A stretch of DNA of 64,000 nucleotides from Psychroflexus aurantiacus (GCF_010820555.1 NZ_JAAIKD010000001.1:1-64000), one strand, 5' to 3'; counted from the stretch's first letter, positions 45,248 to 54,832 are shown. The notes: a model not told the origin generated them from the sequence alone. Numbers and translations: made by a program.

Positions 45248-48067
45248 TTAATTTTTACTTTTATAATCTTTTATATTATTGTTTTTTGACGGATCGAATA
45301 CATAGTCGATCACGCCTTCATGTCTTTTCTTGAATCTAGCCTGACTACCTGCTGCGGGAGAACCATAAAAACGTCTGCTGCACACTCTAAAGTCTTTGGC
45401 TTTATCATATTGTAACAGCAAGTGGGAGTAAGCACCCATATTTCTAGGTTCCTCCTGAGCCCAAACGATATCCTCAGCATTTTTATACTTCTTGATAATC
45501 TTATTCAACGCGTCTTCCGGCAATGGAAATAACTGCTCGAGTCTAACCAGGGCCATATCGTTTCTCTCTTCTTCTTCTCGCCTTTTTTTCAAGTCGTAGT
45601 AGAATTTTCCGGAACAGAACACCAGGGTTTTAATGTCTTTCACTTTTGCATTGGGATCGTCGATGACGGTCTGGAAGCTTCCCTCGGCAAGGTCTTCTTT
45701 TGGGGAGACCACCTCAGCATGTCTTAACAGGCTCTTTGGTGTAAAGACGATTAAGGGCTTTCTATAGTTGGTTTTGAGTTGTCTTCTCAGCAAGTGAAAG
45801 TAATTCGCAGGCGTTGTACAGTTGGCTACAAACATATTGTCCTTGGCACATAACTGAAGATATCTTTCCATTCTGGCTGAAGAATGTTCAGAGCCCTGGC
45901 CTTCATAACCATGCGGAAGCAATAAAATAAGACCATTCTGGGTTTTCCATTTATCCTCTGCTGAAGAAATGTACTGGTCTATCATGATTTGCGCACCGTT
46001 GCTAAAGTCTCCGAATTGCGCTTCCCAGATTGTGAGTGTATTTGGATTGGCCATGGCATAACCATAGTCAAAGCCTACGACTGCATATTCTGAAAGCAGT
46101 GAATTGTAAATATAAAAATGACCCTGATCTTTATTCAGATTATTATGAGGCACATACTCTTCCTCATTATTTTCAGTTTTAATCACCGCATGCCTGTGAG
46201 AGAAAGTCCCTCGCTCTACATCTTGTCCGGTGATACGTACATTATGCCCTTCATCCAGAAGCGTAGCATAGGCCAAAAGTTCACCCAACGGCCAATCCAG
46301 CTGATTCTTTTCAAAGAATTTTTCATGTTGAGACTTCATGAGTTTGTTCACTTTTTTCATGAATTTCTTATCCTCAGGCAGAGTCGTTAGAGATTCTGCT
46401 AGTTTAGATAATTTATCCAGGTCAAAAGTGGTATCGACGGGTTCGAGCATTTTTTCCTTGTCTGCATACTCAAATCCTTCCCATTCTTCCTGAAGGATTT
46501 TGGTCACTACAGACTTTTCTTCTTTTTTGGAAACTTCGTACTCTTCGTTGAGTTTGGTTTTTATCTTTTCTTCTAGTTCATCCAGATAATCTTCATTGAT
46601 AATGCCTTCCTCTATCAATCGGTTTGCATAAATATCTCTTGGATTTTTATGTTCTGAAATGGCTTTATAGAGCTGAGGCTGTGTAAATCTTGGTTCATCC
46701 CCTTCGTTATGTCCATATTTACGGTAACCCAGCAAATCGATAAACACATCCTTGCCAAACTCCATTCTGTACTGCAAGGCAAATTTCATAGCATGAACAA
46801 CCGCCTCGGCATCATCTGCATTCACATGAAGCACAGGAGATAATGTCACCTTGGCCACATCTGTACAGTAGGTAGAGGAGCGGCCATCAGTATAGTTGGT
46901 GGTAAAGCCAATCTGGTTGTTAACAACAATATGAATAGTTCCCATGGTTTTATAACCGTCAAGCTGTGCCATTTGCACAATTTCATAGGCAATACCCTGA
47001 CCTGCAATAGCAGCATCTCCATGGACGACAATAGGAAGGACATTCTGCTCTTCGCCAAGATGATGATCATCCTGTTTGGCTCTTGCAATTCCCTGAACAA
47101 CGGCGCTTACGGTTTCCAGATGAGAAGGGTTTGGTGCCAGATTCAGGTTTATTTCCTTTCCTGAATCCGTTTTACGACTGGATGTCCAGCCTAAATGGTA
47201 CTTCACATCACCATCAAATCCTTCTATATCGTAATCCTTACCTTCAAATTCGTTAAAGATGTCTTTAGCACTTTTTCCGAATATGTTCACTAAGGTATTG
47301 AGACGTCCTCGGTGAGCCATACCCATGACAAACTCTTTTACCCCTACGTCTGCTGCTCCTTCAATAAGTGCATCCAAAGCAGGAATCAGGGATTCGTTTC
47401 CTTCCAGAGAAAAGCGTTTTTGCCCAACATAACTTTTATGCAGGAAACTTTCAAAAGTGACCGCTTCATTGAGTCGGCGTAAAATATTTTTTTTCTGATC
47501 TTCAGAGAAATCGGTTTTGTTTCGGTTTTTGTAAATATGGTCCTGAATCCACTTCACCTCCTCCGGCTTGCGGATATAAGCATATTCTACACCGATGGAG
47601 TCACAAAACACATTTTCCAGGAAATCGATAATTTCCTGAAGCGTAGCTTTTCCAATACCGATTATTTCACCGGCTTCAAACTCTCGATCCAAATCTGATT
47701 TTGATAATCCAAAGTTTTCGATATGCAGCTTTGGTGAATATTTCCTGCGTTCTCTTACGGGATTCGTTTTGGTAAATAAATGACCCCGGTGTCTGTAGCC
47801 ATCAATAAGATTGACCACCTGAAATTCTTTCTGGACATTTTCTCTCACCTGAACCTTTTCGGTTTCTTTGGTCTCACTGTCTTTTAAGGTCACTGTTTTG
47901 GAGCCATCCAAAGACTCTCCTTCAAAACCAGATTCCAGACCAAAATCAAAACCTTGAAAAAAGGCTCGCATACTTGGTTCTATGGCATCTGGATTTTGTA
48001 AATATTGGTTATAGAGATCTGCTAACTGCGATGGGTGCATCGCATTCAAAAAAGAATATTTGTCCAT
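45248..48067 (-). CDS. sucA: 2-oxoglutarate dehydrogenase E1
   Basis: A 939-residue thiamine-diphosphate enzyme, full length. It decarboxylates 2-oxoglutarate in the TCA cycle. Motifs: N-terminal E2-binding region ([20 protein letters not shown]), [17 protein letters not shown] near 250, the [13 protein letters not shown] thiamine-binding region and [19 protein letters not shown]. It heads a two-gene operon with sucB. A minus-strand TAATTTTG element (about 48100) is a plausible promoter -7 box. Confidence 0.95.
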   Translation of the reverse strand: MDKYSFLNAMHPSQLADLYNQYLQNPDAIEPSMRAFFQGFDFGLESGFEGESLDGSKTVTLKDSETKETEKVQVRENVQKEFQVVNLIDGYRHRGHLFTKTNPVRERRKYSPKLHIENFGLSKSDLDREFEAGEIIGIGKATLQEIIDFLENVFCDSIGVEYAYIRKPEEVKWIQDHIYKNRNKTDFSEDQKKNILRRLNEAVTFESFLHKSYVGQKRFSLEGNESLIPALDALIEGAADVGVKEFVMGMAHRGRLNTLVNIFGKSAKDIFNEFEGKDYDIEGFDGDVKYHLGWTSSRKTDSGKEINLNLAPNPSHLETVSAVVQGIARAKQDDHHLGEEQNVLPIVVHGDAAIAGQGIAYEIVQMAQLDGYKTMGTIHIVVNNQIGFTTNYTDGRSSTYCTDVAKVTLSPVLHVNADDAEAVVHAMKFALQYRMEFGKDVFIDLLGYRKYGHNEGDEPRFTQPQLYKAISEHKNPRDIYANRLIEEGIINEDYLDELEEKIKTKLNEEYEVSKKEEKSVVTKILQEEWEGFEYADKEKMLEPVDTTFDLDKLSKLAESLTTLPEDKKFMKKVNKLMKSQHEKFFEKNQLDWPLGELLAYATLLDEGHNVRITGQDVERGTFSHRHAVIKTENNEEEYVPHNNLNKDQGHFYIYNSLLSEYAVVGFDYGYAMANPNTLTIWEAQFGDFSNGAQIMIDQYISSAEDKWKTQNGLILLLPHGYEGQGSEHSSARMERYLQLCAKDNMFVANCTTPANYFHLLRRQLKTNYRKPLIVFTPKSLLRHAEVVSPKEDLAEGSFQTVIDDPNAKVKDIKTLVFCSGKFYYDLKKRREEEERNDMALVRLEQLFPLPEDALNKIIKKYKNAEDIVWAQEEPRNMGAYSHLLLQYDKAKDFRVCSRRFYGSPAAGSQARFKKRHEGVIDYVFDPSKNNNIKDYKSKN

Positions 48068-48405
48068 ATTAAGCTTACATCTTGTAATGTGTAAGACAAA
48101 ATTACGATTTCTAGCTAAATCTAGTCACTTTTCACTTAATTTTATAGCCAAATAGATAGACTTGCCTATAAATCATAGTGCTAAAAATCTGTATGCCGCA
48201 TTATTAAGATTGAAGAGGTATCCGTTTAATTATTAAACAAATGGCTTATCCCAATTTGGCAACTGACCTCAATTTCCTCATAAACCAAGGTCAATAAAAT
48301 AGCCTTTCTAGGTCAATGTAAATCAAGTAGAATCCGTATAACCTCATAAAAAAGTTCTGTGTATTCTTAAGTTTTTACAGTTGAAGTGGATTTAAATGAA
48401 ATGGT

Positions 48406-48435
48406 AAAGACACAGCGAATGATTGCTGTGTCTTT
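48406..48435. terminator. Terminator hairpin, 11-bp stem
   Basis: AAAGACACAGC (48406-48416) pairs with GCTGTGTCTTT (48425-48435), loop of eight. T-rich on both sides, so it may end transcription from either direction. It lies just beyond the stop of the sortilin-type pseudogene (minus). Confidence 0.75.
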
Positions 48436-48444
48436 TGTCCTGAC

Positions 48445-48966
48445 TTATTTGTTTGATTTACATCCTCCCTTGACTTCAATGGTTTCATAGTTATCAAAAA
48501 GGGAAAGATCCAGTTTGCTTATAGCTTCCTGATAAGCCTTCCAGTCTTCAGCAAAGAATTTATTCAAAGCTTAAATAGCAGGCCTTAAAGCTTCTTCGGC
48601 CTGCTTTTTCAAACGTTCCTGGGTATCTCCTGGTTTATCGAAACTAGCTGCTGTATAATTATACGCATTACCTATTCTATCGCCAATATCCGGAACCGGT
48701 GTTCTTATGATGCCCTGCTTATCGCTAAAGTCTTCGCCTACCAGGGGCTCAAGCAATACCTCTAAAGAATCTTTAATCGCTTTGCTCGCTTTAATTTGGT
48801 CTTTAAAGGCCTTTTTATCTTTTTCCTCCATCCACTGAATATAGTGATCCGCTGTTTCTTTGGCTTTTAAAATGCTTTGGCTGGCTTCATAAGCGGTCGC
48901 CTGCAACTTTTCTGTAGATTTCAAGAAGTTGTATCGTGCGTTTAGGTCTGCTACACTCACCTCCAA
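48445..48966 (-). pseudogene. Sortilin/VPS10-type glycosyl-hydrolase-like gene remnant (C-terminal part)
   Basis: Minus-strand frame from about 48966 reads LEVSVADLNARYNFL, a helical segment DKKAFKDQIKASKAI, then PDIGDRIGNAYNYTAASFDKPGDTQ and RLKKQAEEALRPAI, TAA (48571-48573), then in the same frame ALNKFFAEDWKAYQEAI and a KGGCKSNK end at TAA (48445-48447). This is the C-terminal helical part typical of the large secreted BNR/VPS10-type proteins of Bacteroidota. An in-frame stop interrupts it, and upstream a TGA and an apparent frame shift (DPR to DPA-W) remove the rest. It is a decayed fragment. Confidence 0.6.
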
Positions 48967-49099
48967 GCCGGGTCAAATTTCAGTTCGCTGCGCTTCAAAT
49001 TTCGAGTCTTACTGAATATATTTGAAAGACAGACCATAACAATTTTCAAAAAAAGGAGATAGATTCCTGTAATGATTTATTTTAGCAAAAAAAAAATTG

Positions 49100-50074
49100 A
49101 TGTTAGACCTCGACGCTTATAAAACCTATTTTCTGTCTTATATGAAGGCTCAGCTGCCTCAAAGAGAACCCAGAAACCTATACGAACCCATAGAATATAT
49201 TTTACAGCTCGGCGGTAAACGCCTGAGACCTGTCCTGGTTTTGATGAGTGCCGATATCTTTGGAGGTGGTCGTGAAAAAGCGTTGGATGCTGCTTTAGCT
49301 ATAGAAATTTTTCACAATTTTTCTTTAGTCCATGATGATATTATGGACGATGCTCCCCTGCGAAGAGGTAAGCAAACCGTCCACGAAAAATGGGATATCA
49401 ACACCGGAATTTTATCGGGAGATGCCATGCTCATCAATGCCTATCAGCTTTTTGAAAATTATCCTGCAGAGCATTTCAAACCCCTGGTCAAGCTCTTTTC
49501 CAAAACCTCCATTGAGGTTTGCGAAGGCCAGCAATACGATGTTGATTTTGAAGAACGCGACGACGTCACCATCGCGGAATATCTGAAAATGATTGAATTC
49601 AAAACCGCTGTACTGGTGGGGGCAGCCTTAAAAATGGGAGCCATTGTGAGCGATGCTTCTGAAGAGGTTCAGGATACCATTTATGAGTTTGGAAGATTGC
49701 TGGGGATCGCCTTTCAGATTCAGGACGATTTTCTGGATACCTTCGGAGACCAGGCTGTGTTTGGAAAACAAATCGGTGGTGATATCATTGAAAACAAAAA
49801 AACTTACCTGTACCTTAAAGCGCTTGAGCTTGCAGATTCCAGCAGTGCAGACCAGCTCAGGCATTTGTATACCATCTCCCCTGAAGAGCCGTTAAGCAAA
49901 ATTGAAACTGCCAGACAGATTTTCGAAGATTCCGGTGCCAGGGCAGCGACCACCGAAAAAATAAAAGCCTATACCGAAGACGCCTTCAAACACCTGGACC
50001 ACATGCCCGTGTCTGAAAAAGGAAAAACATTCCTTAAGGCCTTTGGGACTAACCTTATGAATCGCGATATGTAA
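49100..50074 (+). CDS. Polyprenyl diphosphate synthase
   Basis: A 324-residue trans-isoprenyl diphosphate synthase. First Asp-rich motif: VHDDIMDDAPLRRG near 77; second: FQIQDDFLDTFGD near 210. GGKRLRPVLVLM near 35 binds diphosphate. Octaprenyl-class enzymes of this type supply the quinone side chain. Start is ATG 49100; an in-frame TTG three bases earlier is not needed. It abuts the next gene (stop then ATG). Confidence 0.93.
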   Translation: MLDLDAYKTYFLSYMKAQLPQREPRNLYEPIEYILQLGGKRLRPVLVLMSADIFGGGREKALDAALAIEIFHNFSLVHDDIMDDAPLRRGKQTVHEKWDINTGILSGDAMLINAYQLFENYPAEHFKPLVKLFSKTSIEVCEGQQYDVDFEERDDVTIAEYLKMIEFKTAVLVGAALKMGAIVSDASEEVQDTIYEFGRLLGIAFQIQDDFLDTFGDQAVFGKQIGGDIIENKKTYLYLKALELADSSSADQLRHLYTISPEEPLSKIETARQIFEDSGARAATTEKIKAYTEDAFKHLDHMPVSEKGKTFLKAFGTNLMNRDM

Positions 50075-50425
50075 ATGAGCATTCCTCAACACCTTTCCAC
50101 GATTACCGCCCAACCGGAAAAGCATGCTCAAATCTGGGAGCAGTTGATTTTGCAGCTGAATAAAGATTTGGCTCTTGTCGGTCTTACCGAAATTGAATTG
50201 CACACCAATATCACTCCGGAAGAATTGTGGAAAGGTTTAAACCCTATTTTTTCTGAACTTATGCATCAGAAAACCTCGAGCTTTATTCATCTGCTTTACA
50301 GAATCGACATTCATGAACATGAAATTCAGCGTCTGATGGCTCATGAGGATTTCCTGGACCGCCTGATTCACCGGGTGGTTGAACGCAGTTATCAAAAAGT
50401 GTACTGGCGGTCGGTTTATAAATAA
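50075..50425 (+). CDS. Conserved hypothetical protein coupled to polyprenyl synthase (116 aa)
   Basis: A soluble, helical 116-residue protein starting on the base after the previous stop codon. Notable segments: ITPEELWKGLNPIFSELM and RVVERSYQKVYWRSVYK at the C-terminus. The coupling to a polyprenyl synthase is conserved in some Flavobacteriaceae. I do not recognise a family; no catalytic motif is apparent. Confidence 0.65.
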   Translation: MSIPQHLSTITAQPEKHAQIWEQLILQLNKDLALVGLTEIELHTNITPEELWKGLNPIFSELMHQKTSSFIHLLYRIDIHEHEIQRLMAHEDFLDRLIHRVVERSYQKVYWRSVYK

Positions 50426-50441
50426 AAAGCTGTCAGCATTA

Positions 50442-50502
50442 CCTCTGTGTTCTACGTGTCTTCGTGGTGAATAGAACCACAGAATCACAAAGTTCACAGA
50501 GG
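50442..50502. repeat. Long imperfect inverted repeat in convergent spacer
   Basis: CCTCTGTG (50442-50449) pairs with CACAGAGG (50495-50502), and the arms of about 27 bases pair with roughly a third mismatched around a 6-base GAATAG loop. It resembles the dispersed 'ctctgtgttct...cttcgtggtga' repeats of many bacterial genomes. It lies between two convergent genes, where it could end transcription. Confidence 0.65.
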
Positions 50503-50519
50503 ACAGACCGTCATGAGCT

Positions 50520-51311
50520 TTACAAATAAAACTCGGCCTTAAAAACCGTTTTGGCCTGACCTAAGATATAGACGCTTTCGTTTTTCATTTCCAACTGCAG
50601 CTGACCTTTACGCTCCGAAATCTGCTCTGACTTTAAAGAGGTTTTGTCTAAAACCTCAGCCCAGTAAACCCCAAGCGCACAATGCGCAGAACCTGTTACA
50701 GGATCTTCCAAAATATTAAGATTAGGTACAAAACATCTACACACGATATCTCTTTCTTCTGAGGTTGATTTTGCTGTAAAAATGCTTTGTCCCAGACCTA
50801 AACTTTGAAGCAGTCTGGCATCTGGCTTGAAATTGGCCAGTTCCTCTTCAGATTCCAAAACCAGCATGGTCCAGTCGTTGGTGACTTCAAAAGCCTTATT
50901 CACCTGAAGATGTAAAGCCTTAGTGTAATTGGTAATCGCTATTTTATCCAAGCTATATTCCGGAAACTTCATCCGATAGCCCTCAGCGGTAAAGCTGATT
51001 TCTAACTGATCTTTGGGCGCCTGAAAGACTATAGCTTCCTGTTTTGAAACCTGACCCAGTTCATACAGAATGTGAGCAGCCGATAAGGTGGCGTGTCCGC
51101 AAAGCGGCACTTCAGCTTTAGGGGTAAAAAACCGAATCGCAAAGTGATTTGCTTTGGGCAAAACAAAAGCCACCTCCGACACATTCATTTCCTTCACGAT
51201 ATTCAGCATCAGCTCTTCTTCCAGGAACTCATTATCCAGTAACATCACTCCTGCCGGGTTGCCTTTGAAAAGCTCATCTGTAAAGGCATCCACTTGGTAT
51301 ATAACAGCCAT
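50520..51311 (-). CDS. PhzF-family isomerase/epimerase
   Basis: A 263-residue diaminopimelate-epimerase-fold protein starting at ATG 51311 (MAVIYQVDAFTDELFKG). Family motifs: GNPAGVMLLD near 18, VSEVAFVLPK near 44 (active-site Glu), PLCGHATLSAAHILYE near 68 and NLNILEDPVTGSAHCALGVYW near 200. PhzF enzymes make phenazines in a few bacteria, but most relatives act in unknown small-molecule isomerisation. No phenazine genes are nearby. Confidence 0.9.
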   Translation of the reverse strand: MAVIYQVDAFTDELFKGNPAGVMLLDNEFLEEELMLNIVKEMNVSEVAFVLPKANHFAIRFFTPKAEVPLCGHATLSAAHILYELGQVSKQEAIVFQAPKDQLEISFTAEGYRMKFPEYSLDKIAITNYTKALHLQVNKAFEVTNDWTMLVLESEEELANFKPDARLLQSLGLGQSIFTAKSTSEERDIVCRCFVPNLNILEDPVTGSAHCALGVYWAEVLDKTSLKSEQISERKGQLQLEMKNESVYILGQAKTVFKAEFYL

Positions 51312-51436
51312 AATTTCTTTTTGATGTAAAACTAATGATTTGTAAAAATATAAATGGTTCCCGACTGAGCCTGTCTTGATGAACAAAAAGGCTCGAACTT
51401 AAAACACGAGATTTATTTAAAAAACCAAAACTTTAA

Positions 51437-51470
51437 CAACTATCATTATAGTTAAACTATTATTTTAGTT
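51437..51470 (+). promoter_or_regulatory. Twin BlaI-type operator dyads
   Basis: Two adjacent inverted repeats: AACTAT-CATT-ATAGTT (51437-51452) and AAACTA-TTATTT-TAGTTT (51453-51470). They end 26 bp before the BlaI/MecI regulator start codon, where self-repression is expected for the family. Confidence 0.7.
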
Positions 51471-51496
51471 TAAATTGGTCACATAAATTAAAGACC

Positions 51497-51859
51497 ATGA
51501 GACAATTAACACGAGCCGAAGAAGAAGTGATGCAGCTGTTATGGCAAAAGGGAAAATCGCGGGTTGCAGAAATCATAGACGATATGCCTGAGCCCAAACC
51601 TGCCTACAACACCACCTCCACTATCGTCAGAATTCTTGAAGACAAAGGCTTTGTAGGTCATGAAAAGGCAGGCAGAGGCTTTAAGTATTTTGCACTGATC
51701 GATAAGGACACTTACCAAAAAGCCACGATGAAGAAGATGGTCAACTCGTATTTTGAAGGCTCCTTCAAAAACATGGTTTCCTTTTTTGTAAAGGAGAAAA
51801 ACATGAGTGCCAAAGATTTGGAAAGCATTTTAAAAGAACTCGATAAAACTCAGGACTAA
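51497..51859 (+). CDS. BlaI/MecI/CopY-family transcriptional repressor
   Basis: A 120-residue winged-helix repressor. DNA-binding domain: LTRAEEEVMQLLWQKGKSRVAEI followed by TTSTIVRILEDKGFVGHEKAGRGF. The C-terminal dimerisation helices (SAKDLESILKEL) follow. Its stop overlaps the start of the M56 gene by one base. The two form a BlaI/BlaR1-like pair: a membrane sensor peptidase and a repressor it inactivates. No beta-lactamase is adjacent, so the regulon is probably another stress response. Confidence 0.92.
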   Translation: MRQLTRAEEEVMQLLWQKGKSRVAEIIDDMPEPKPAYNTTSTIVRILEDKGFVGHEKAGRGFKYFALIDKDTYQKATMKKMVNSYFEGSFKNMVSFFVKEKNMSAKDLESILKELDKTQD

Positions 51860-53607
51860 TGTGGTGGTATATTCTAGATGTTATTCTTTTCCAGACCTGC
51901 TTTCTAGTGCTGTATCTGCTCTTTAAAAACGAGACCTTTTACGCGCAGAACAGAGCCTACCTGCTTGTGACTGCGTTGCTTTCGTTTATCATTCCCCTGC
52001 TCGATCTCAGTTTTCTGGCACTCAATTTTGGAACGGAAGAAAGTAGCAATCCTGCGGTTGCTCAGCTTCAATCTTATTTCATGATGAGTGAAGAAGTGAA
52101 CTTAAACGCTTCAGTTGCAATTCCTGAAGCCCAGACGCCGATATGGAGTCTGGATGCTGTGCTAAAGCTTATTTATCTTACAGGCATCAGTTTTTTCGCT
52201 ATTAAATTCAGTATAGGTTACTGGAAATTAAAACAACTAACGACAAAAGCGCGTTTTGAATGTTATATACATAAGGTACAGTGCTATAAACTGGAAGCTT
52301 CTGAAAATGCGTTCACCTTTTGGAAATCCATATTTGTGGGCGACAAAATCCCGGAAACTCAGCGCGCAAAAGTGGTGGCCCACGAACTGGAACATGCCCG
52401 CTCCAATCATGCGCTGGACTTATTTTTTACTGAATTTCTGCGCATGCTGTTTTGGCTGAGTCCCGCTCACCATTGGCTAAAGCGCGAACTGGTCCTGGTA
52501 CATGAACTCCAGGCCGATGCGGTTGCTTCCAAAGATTTAAATAAAAGAGATTACGCCCAAAGCCTGCTCAACCAGGCTTTCGGTACGAAGAATTTGGAAT
52601 TTTCACATTCATTTTTTAAGCACTCCCAATTAAAACAACGCCTTATGATGTTGCAAAAGAAAAACTCAAGACCACAAAACTTTTTAAAATATCTGCTGAT
52701 TTTGCCACTGCTAGGTCTGATGCTGACCTACACGGCCTGTAAGGACGAAACACAGGAAGAACTCCAGAAACTCAACCAAGAAACTGAAGGAACAGCCAGT
52801 AAAACAGGCGATGTTCCCTTTGCTGTGATCGAAAGTGTACCCGTCTTTCCGGGCTGTGAGGGTTTAGCTACGAACAAAGAGCGTAAAGAATGCATGAGTA
52901 AAAAGATCAGCCAGTTTGTAAATGAAAATTTTGATACCGGTCTGGCAAAAACACTGGAACTTACAGGTGTTAACCGGGTCTATGTCCAATTTAAAATTGA
53001 TAAGACAGGTAAGATCGTTGATGTAAGAGCAAGGGCGCCACACCCGGATCTTCAGGCCGAAGGCGAACGTGTTATTAGCAAACTCCCCGAAATGCAACCT
53101 GGCAAGCAAAAAGGTGAAAAGGTGGGCGTGCTTTATTCCTTACCTATAACTTTTCAGATGTATGGAGACAGCCCTGAAGAGAATGAAAATCAGGTTCCGA
53201 TGACCAAGATTACAAAAATTGAAAAGACAAAGGCTAAACTAAGCGATGTTCCCTTTGCTGTGATCGAAAGTGTGCCCGTCTTCCCGGGTTGCGGAGGTCT
53301 AGGCAGCAATGATGAACGCAAAGAATGCATGAGCATAAAGGTGAGCCAGTTTGTAAACGAAAACTTTGATACCGGTCTGGCAAAAACACTGGGGCTCACA
53401 GGTGTTAACCGAGTCTATGTGCAATTTAAAATTGATAAGACAGGCAAGATCGTTGATGTAAGAGCAAGAGCTCCGCATCCAGATCTTCAAACAGAAGGCG
53501 AACGCGTTATAAAAGAGTTACCAGAGATGAAGCCCGGCGAACATGAGGGCGAAAAGGTGGGTGTACTTTATGCCATACCCTTAACATTTAATGTTCCAAA
53601 TGAATAA
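51859..53607 (+). CDS. M56 (BlaR1-like) membrane metallopeptidase with duplicated TonB-like C-terminal domains
   Basis: A 582-residue protein. N-terminal membrane helices (about 1-110), then the M56 zinc motif VVAHELEHARSNH near 172 with the downstream E at VLVHELQAD near 215, another membrane segment, then two tandem copies (residues about 318-435 and 463-582) of a TonB-like domain. Each copy has VPFAVIESVPVFPGC, KKISQFVNENFDTGLAKT-like text, GVNRVYVQFKIDKTGKIVDV and APHPDLQ. Nucleotide copies start at 52810 and 53245. Bacteroidota BlaR1 relatives often have one such domain. Coupled to the BlaI repressor by one base. Confidence 0.93.
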   Translation: MWWYILDVILFQTCFLVLYLLFKNETFYAQNRAYLLVTALLSFIIPLLDLSFLALNFGTEESSNPAVAQLQSYFMMSEEVNLNASVAIPEAQTPIWSLDAVLKLIYLTGISFFAIKFSIGYWKLKQLTTKARFECYIHKVQCYKLEASENAFTFWKSIFVGDKIPETQRAKVVAHELEHARSNHALDLFFTEFLRMLFWLSPAHHWLKRELVLVHELQADAVASKDLNKRDYAQSLLNQAFGTKNLEFSHSFFKHSQLKQRLMMLQKKNSRPQNFLKYLLILPLLGLMLTYTACKDETQEELQKLNQETEGTASKTGDVPFAVIESVPVFPGCEGLATNKERKECMSKKISQFVNENFDTGLAKTLELTGVNRVYVQFKIDKTGKIVDVRARAPHPDLQAEGERVISKLPEMQPGKQKGEKVGVLYSLPITFQMYGDSPEENENQVPMTKITKIEKTKAKLSDVPFAVIESVPVFPGCGGLGSNDERKECMSIKVSQFVNENFDTGLAKTLGLTGVNRVYVQFKIDKTGKIVDVRARAPHPDLQTEGERVIKELPEMKPGEHEGEKVGVLYAIPLTFNVPNE

Positions 53608-54751
53608 AACTATGGTCAAATTCATCTTGTTCATTGTGCACCTGGTTTTGGGTGCACAATTCATTTATGCTCAGGACCTCGACAGCTTATATGCTGTGGG
53701 TGAGTATTCTAGCATCTTAACCCATTTTGATAAATATCCACCCCTAAGTTTTGGGGATAAGATTTTAAAAGCCAAAAGCCTTCAGGCCAAAACATTTGAT
53801 GAAGACGCCATCGCCAGTTATCATCTGTCGCTGGCAGATCGGGAGGATGAACCCCGGCATCAGTTTGCCTATGCCAGGCTACTAAAAAAAAATGCTTATT
53901 TTACAAAAGCGGATAGTTTACTCACTTTACTGCATTCCAGGTATCCTGAGAATGCGGAATTCGCCTATCAGCTGGGGCTTTGCAAAGCAGAGATCACAAA
54001 AAACTCAGCCGATATCTTTTATAAAAAAGCTCTAGACATCGACCCTACCCATCAGCAGGCTGCCTATGCACTTGCCGAGTTTTATTTTAAGATCAAAAGT
54101 TATGAGTTTGCTGAACAAGCGAGTTTAACCGCTTTAAGTTTTAATCCGAATAACAAAAAAATCATCGGCTTACTGGGTCAGATTTATTATAGGCAAAGGA
54201 AATCAAAACAGGCTTTAGAGCAGTTTGAGAAGCTTCAAAAGCTAACAAGTTTGCCGAAATTCGTGATAGAAAAAATGGCGATTGCCTATGCCAATACAAA
54301 TCAGCTAAAGAAATCCATTGCAATGTATAAACGCCTGGTGAATATGGAACCCAAAAACTCCATGTACCATCATCAACTTGCAAGGGTTTTTGCCTTGCAG
54401 GAAAATTATGCTGGCGCAGAGAAACATGCTGAACTAGCCATCCGGTTGAAAGACACCAGCCTGGACGAAGAGCGTTTTACAAAAGCTTTGGCCCTAAAAA
54501 ACCAGGACAAACTCGAAGAGGCCATGAAATTATTTGAACTTGTGATTGAGAAATCTCCTGAGTTCGAGAGGGCTTATGTAGAATTGGCGCTTACAGCAGA
54601 CAGGTTTTATGAAGGCCTGGACAGGAAACTGCACTACTACGAAATTTATGAAGCTCAGTTTGCTGATATTGAGAACACCTCCTTTAAGAACTTGATGTAC
54701 AGACGACTTACCGACTTAAGAAGAGAAAAACACTTCTCTTCCGGCAAATAA
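53600..54751 (+). CDS. Secreted TPR-repeat protein
   Basis: About 383 residues: signal peptide (starting MNKTMVKFILFIVHLVLG, ending YAQ) and about 9 TPR-like helical repeats (IASYHLSLADREDEPRHQ, AYALAEFYFKIKSYEFAEQ, KIIGLLGQIYYRQRKSKQALEQ, KNSMYHHQLARVFALQENYAGAEKH). Overlaps the M56 gene by 8-17 bp depending on the start. It is probably part of the same operon as the BlaR1-like sensor, serving as an assembly or sensing partner in the periplasm. The start could also be 53591. Confidence 0.78.
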   Translation: MNKTMVKFILFIVHLVLGAQFIYAQDLDSLYAVGEYSSILTHFDKYPPLSFGDKILKAKSLQAKTFDEDAIASYHLSLADREDEPRHQFAYARLLKKNAYFTKADSLLTLLHSRYPENAEFAYQLGLCKAEITKNSADIFYKKALDIDPTHQQAAYALAEFYFKIKSYEFAEQASLTALSFNPNNKKIIGLLGQIYYRQRKSKQALEQFEKLQKLTSLPKFVIEKMAIAYANTNQLKKSIAMYKRLVNMEPKNSMYHHQLARVFALQENYAGAEKHAELAIRLKDTSLDEERFTKALALKNQDKLEEAMKLFELVIEKSPEFERAYVELALTADRFYEGLDRKLHYYEIYEAQFADIENTSFKNLMYRRLTDLRREKHFSSGK

Positions 54752-54762
54752 AGAAATAAACT

Positions 54763-54796
54763 TTTCCAAAGTTAAATTAAAGTGAAACTTTGGAAA
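54763..54796 (+). promoter_or_regulatory. Inverted repeat downstream of TPR gene (terminator or operator)
   Basis: TTTCCAAAGTT (54763-54773) pairs with AACTTTGGAAA (54786-54796), 11 bp perfect arms with a 12-base spacer. Followed by CTTTTATT. It could be a TPR-gene terminator, an upstream operator of the TetR gene, or both; the right arm shares five bases with the next dyad. Confidence 0.65.
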
Positions 54797-54832
54797 CTTT
54801 TATTGTATTAAAAGTTTCCGTACTTAATTTTG
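54792..54832 (+). promoter_or_regulatory. TetR-gene promoter with overlapping operator palindrome
   Basis: A perfect dyad GGAAACTTTT (54792-54801) and AAAAGTTTCC (54810-54819), spacer of 8. It overlaps a flavobacterial promoter: TTG (54803-54805) and TAATTTTG (54825-54832), spacer 19. The TetR start codon is at 54842. Binding here would block transcription of the TetR-efflux operon, the classical autoregulation layout. Confidence 0.75.

Noticed and set aside
50520-51311. Phenazine biosynthesis
   Set aside because: PhzF-like proteins are widespread and no other phenazine gene is in the window.
53632-53659. Perfect inverted repeat (TTGTGCACC/GGTGCACAA) just after the start of the TPR gene
   Set aside because: It lies in signal-peptide codons and has no T-run; a regulatory role is possible but nothing supports it beyond chance.
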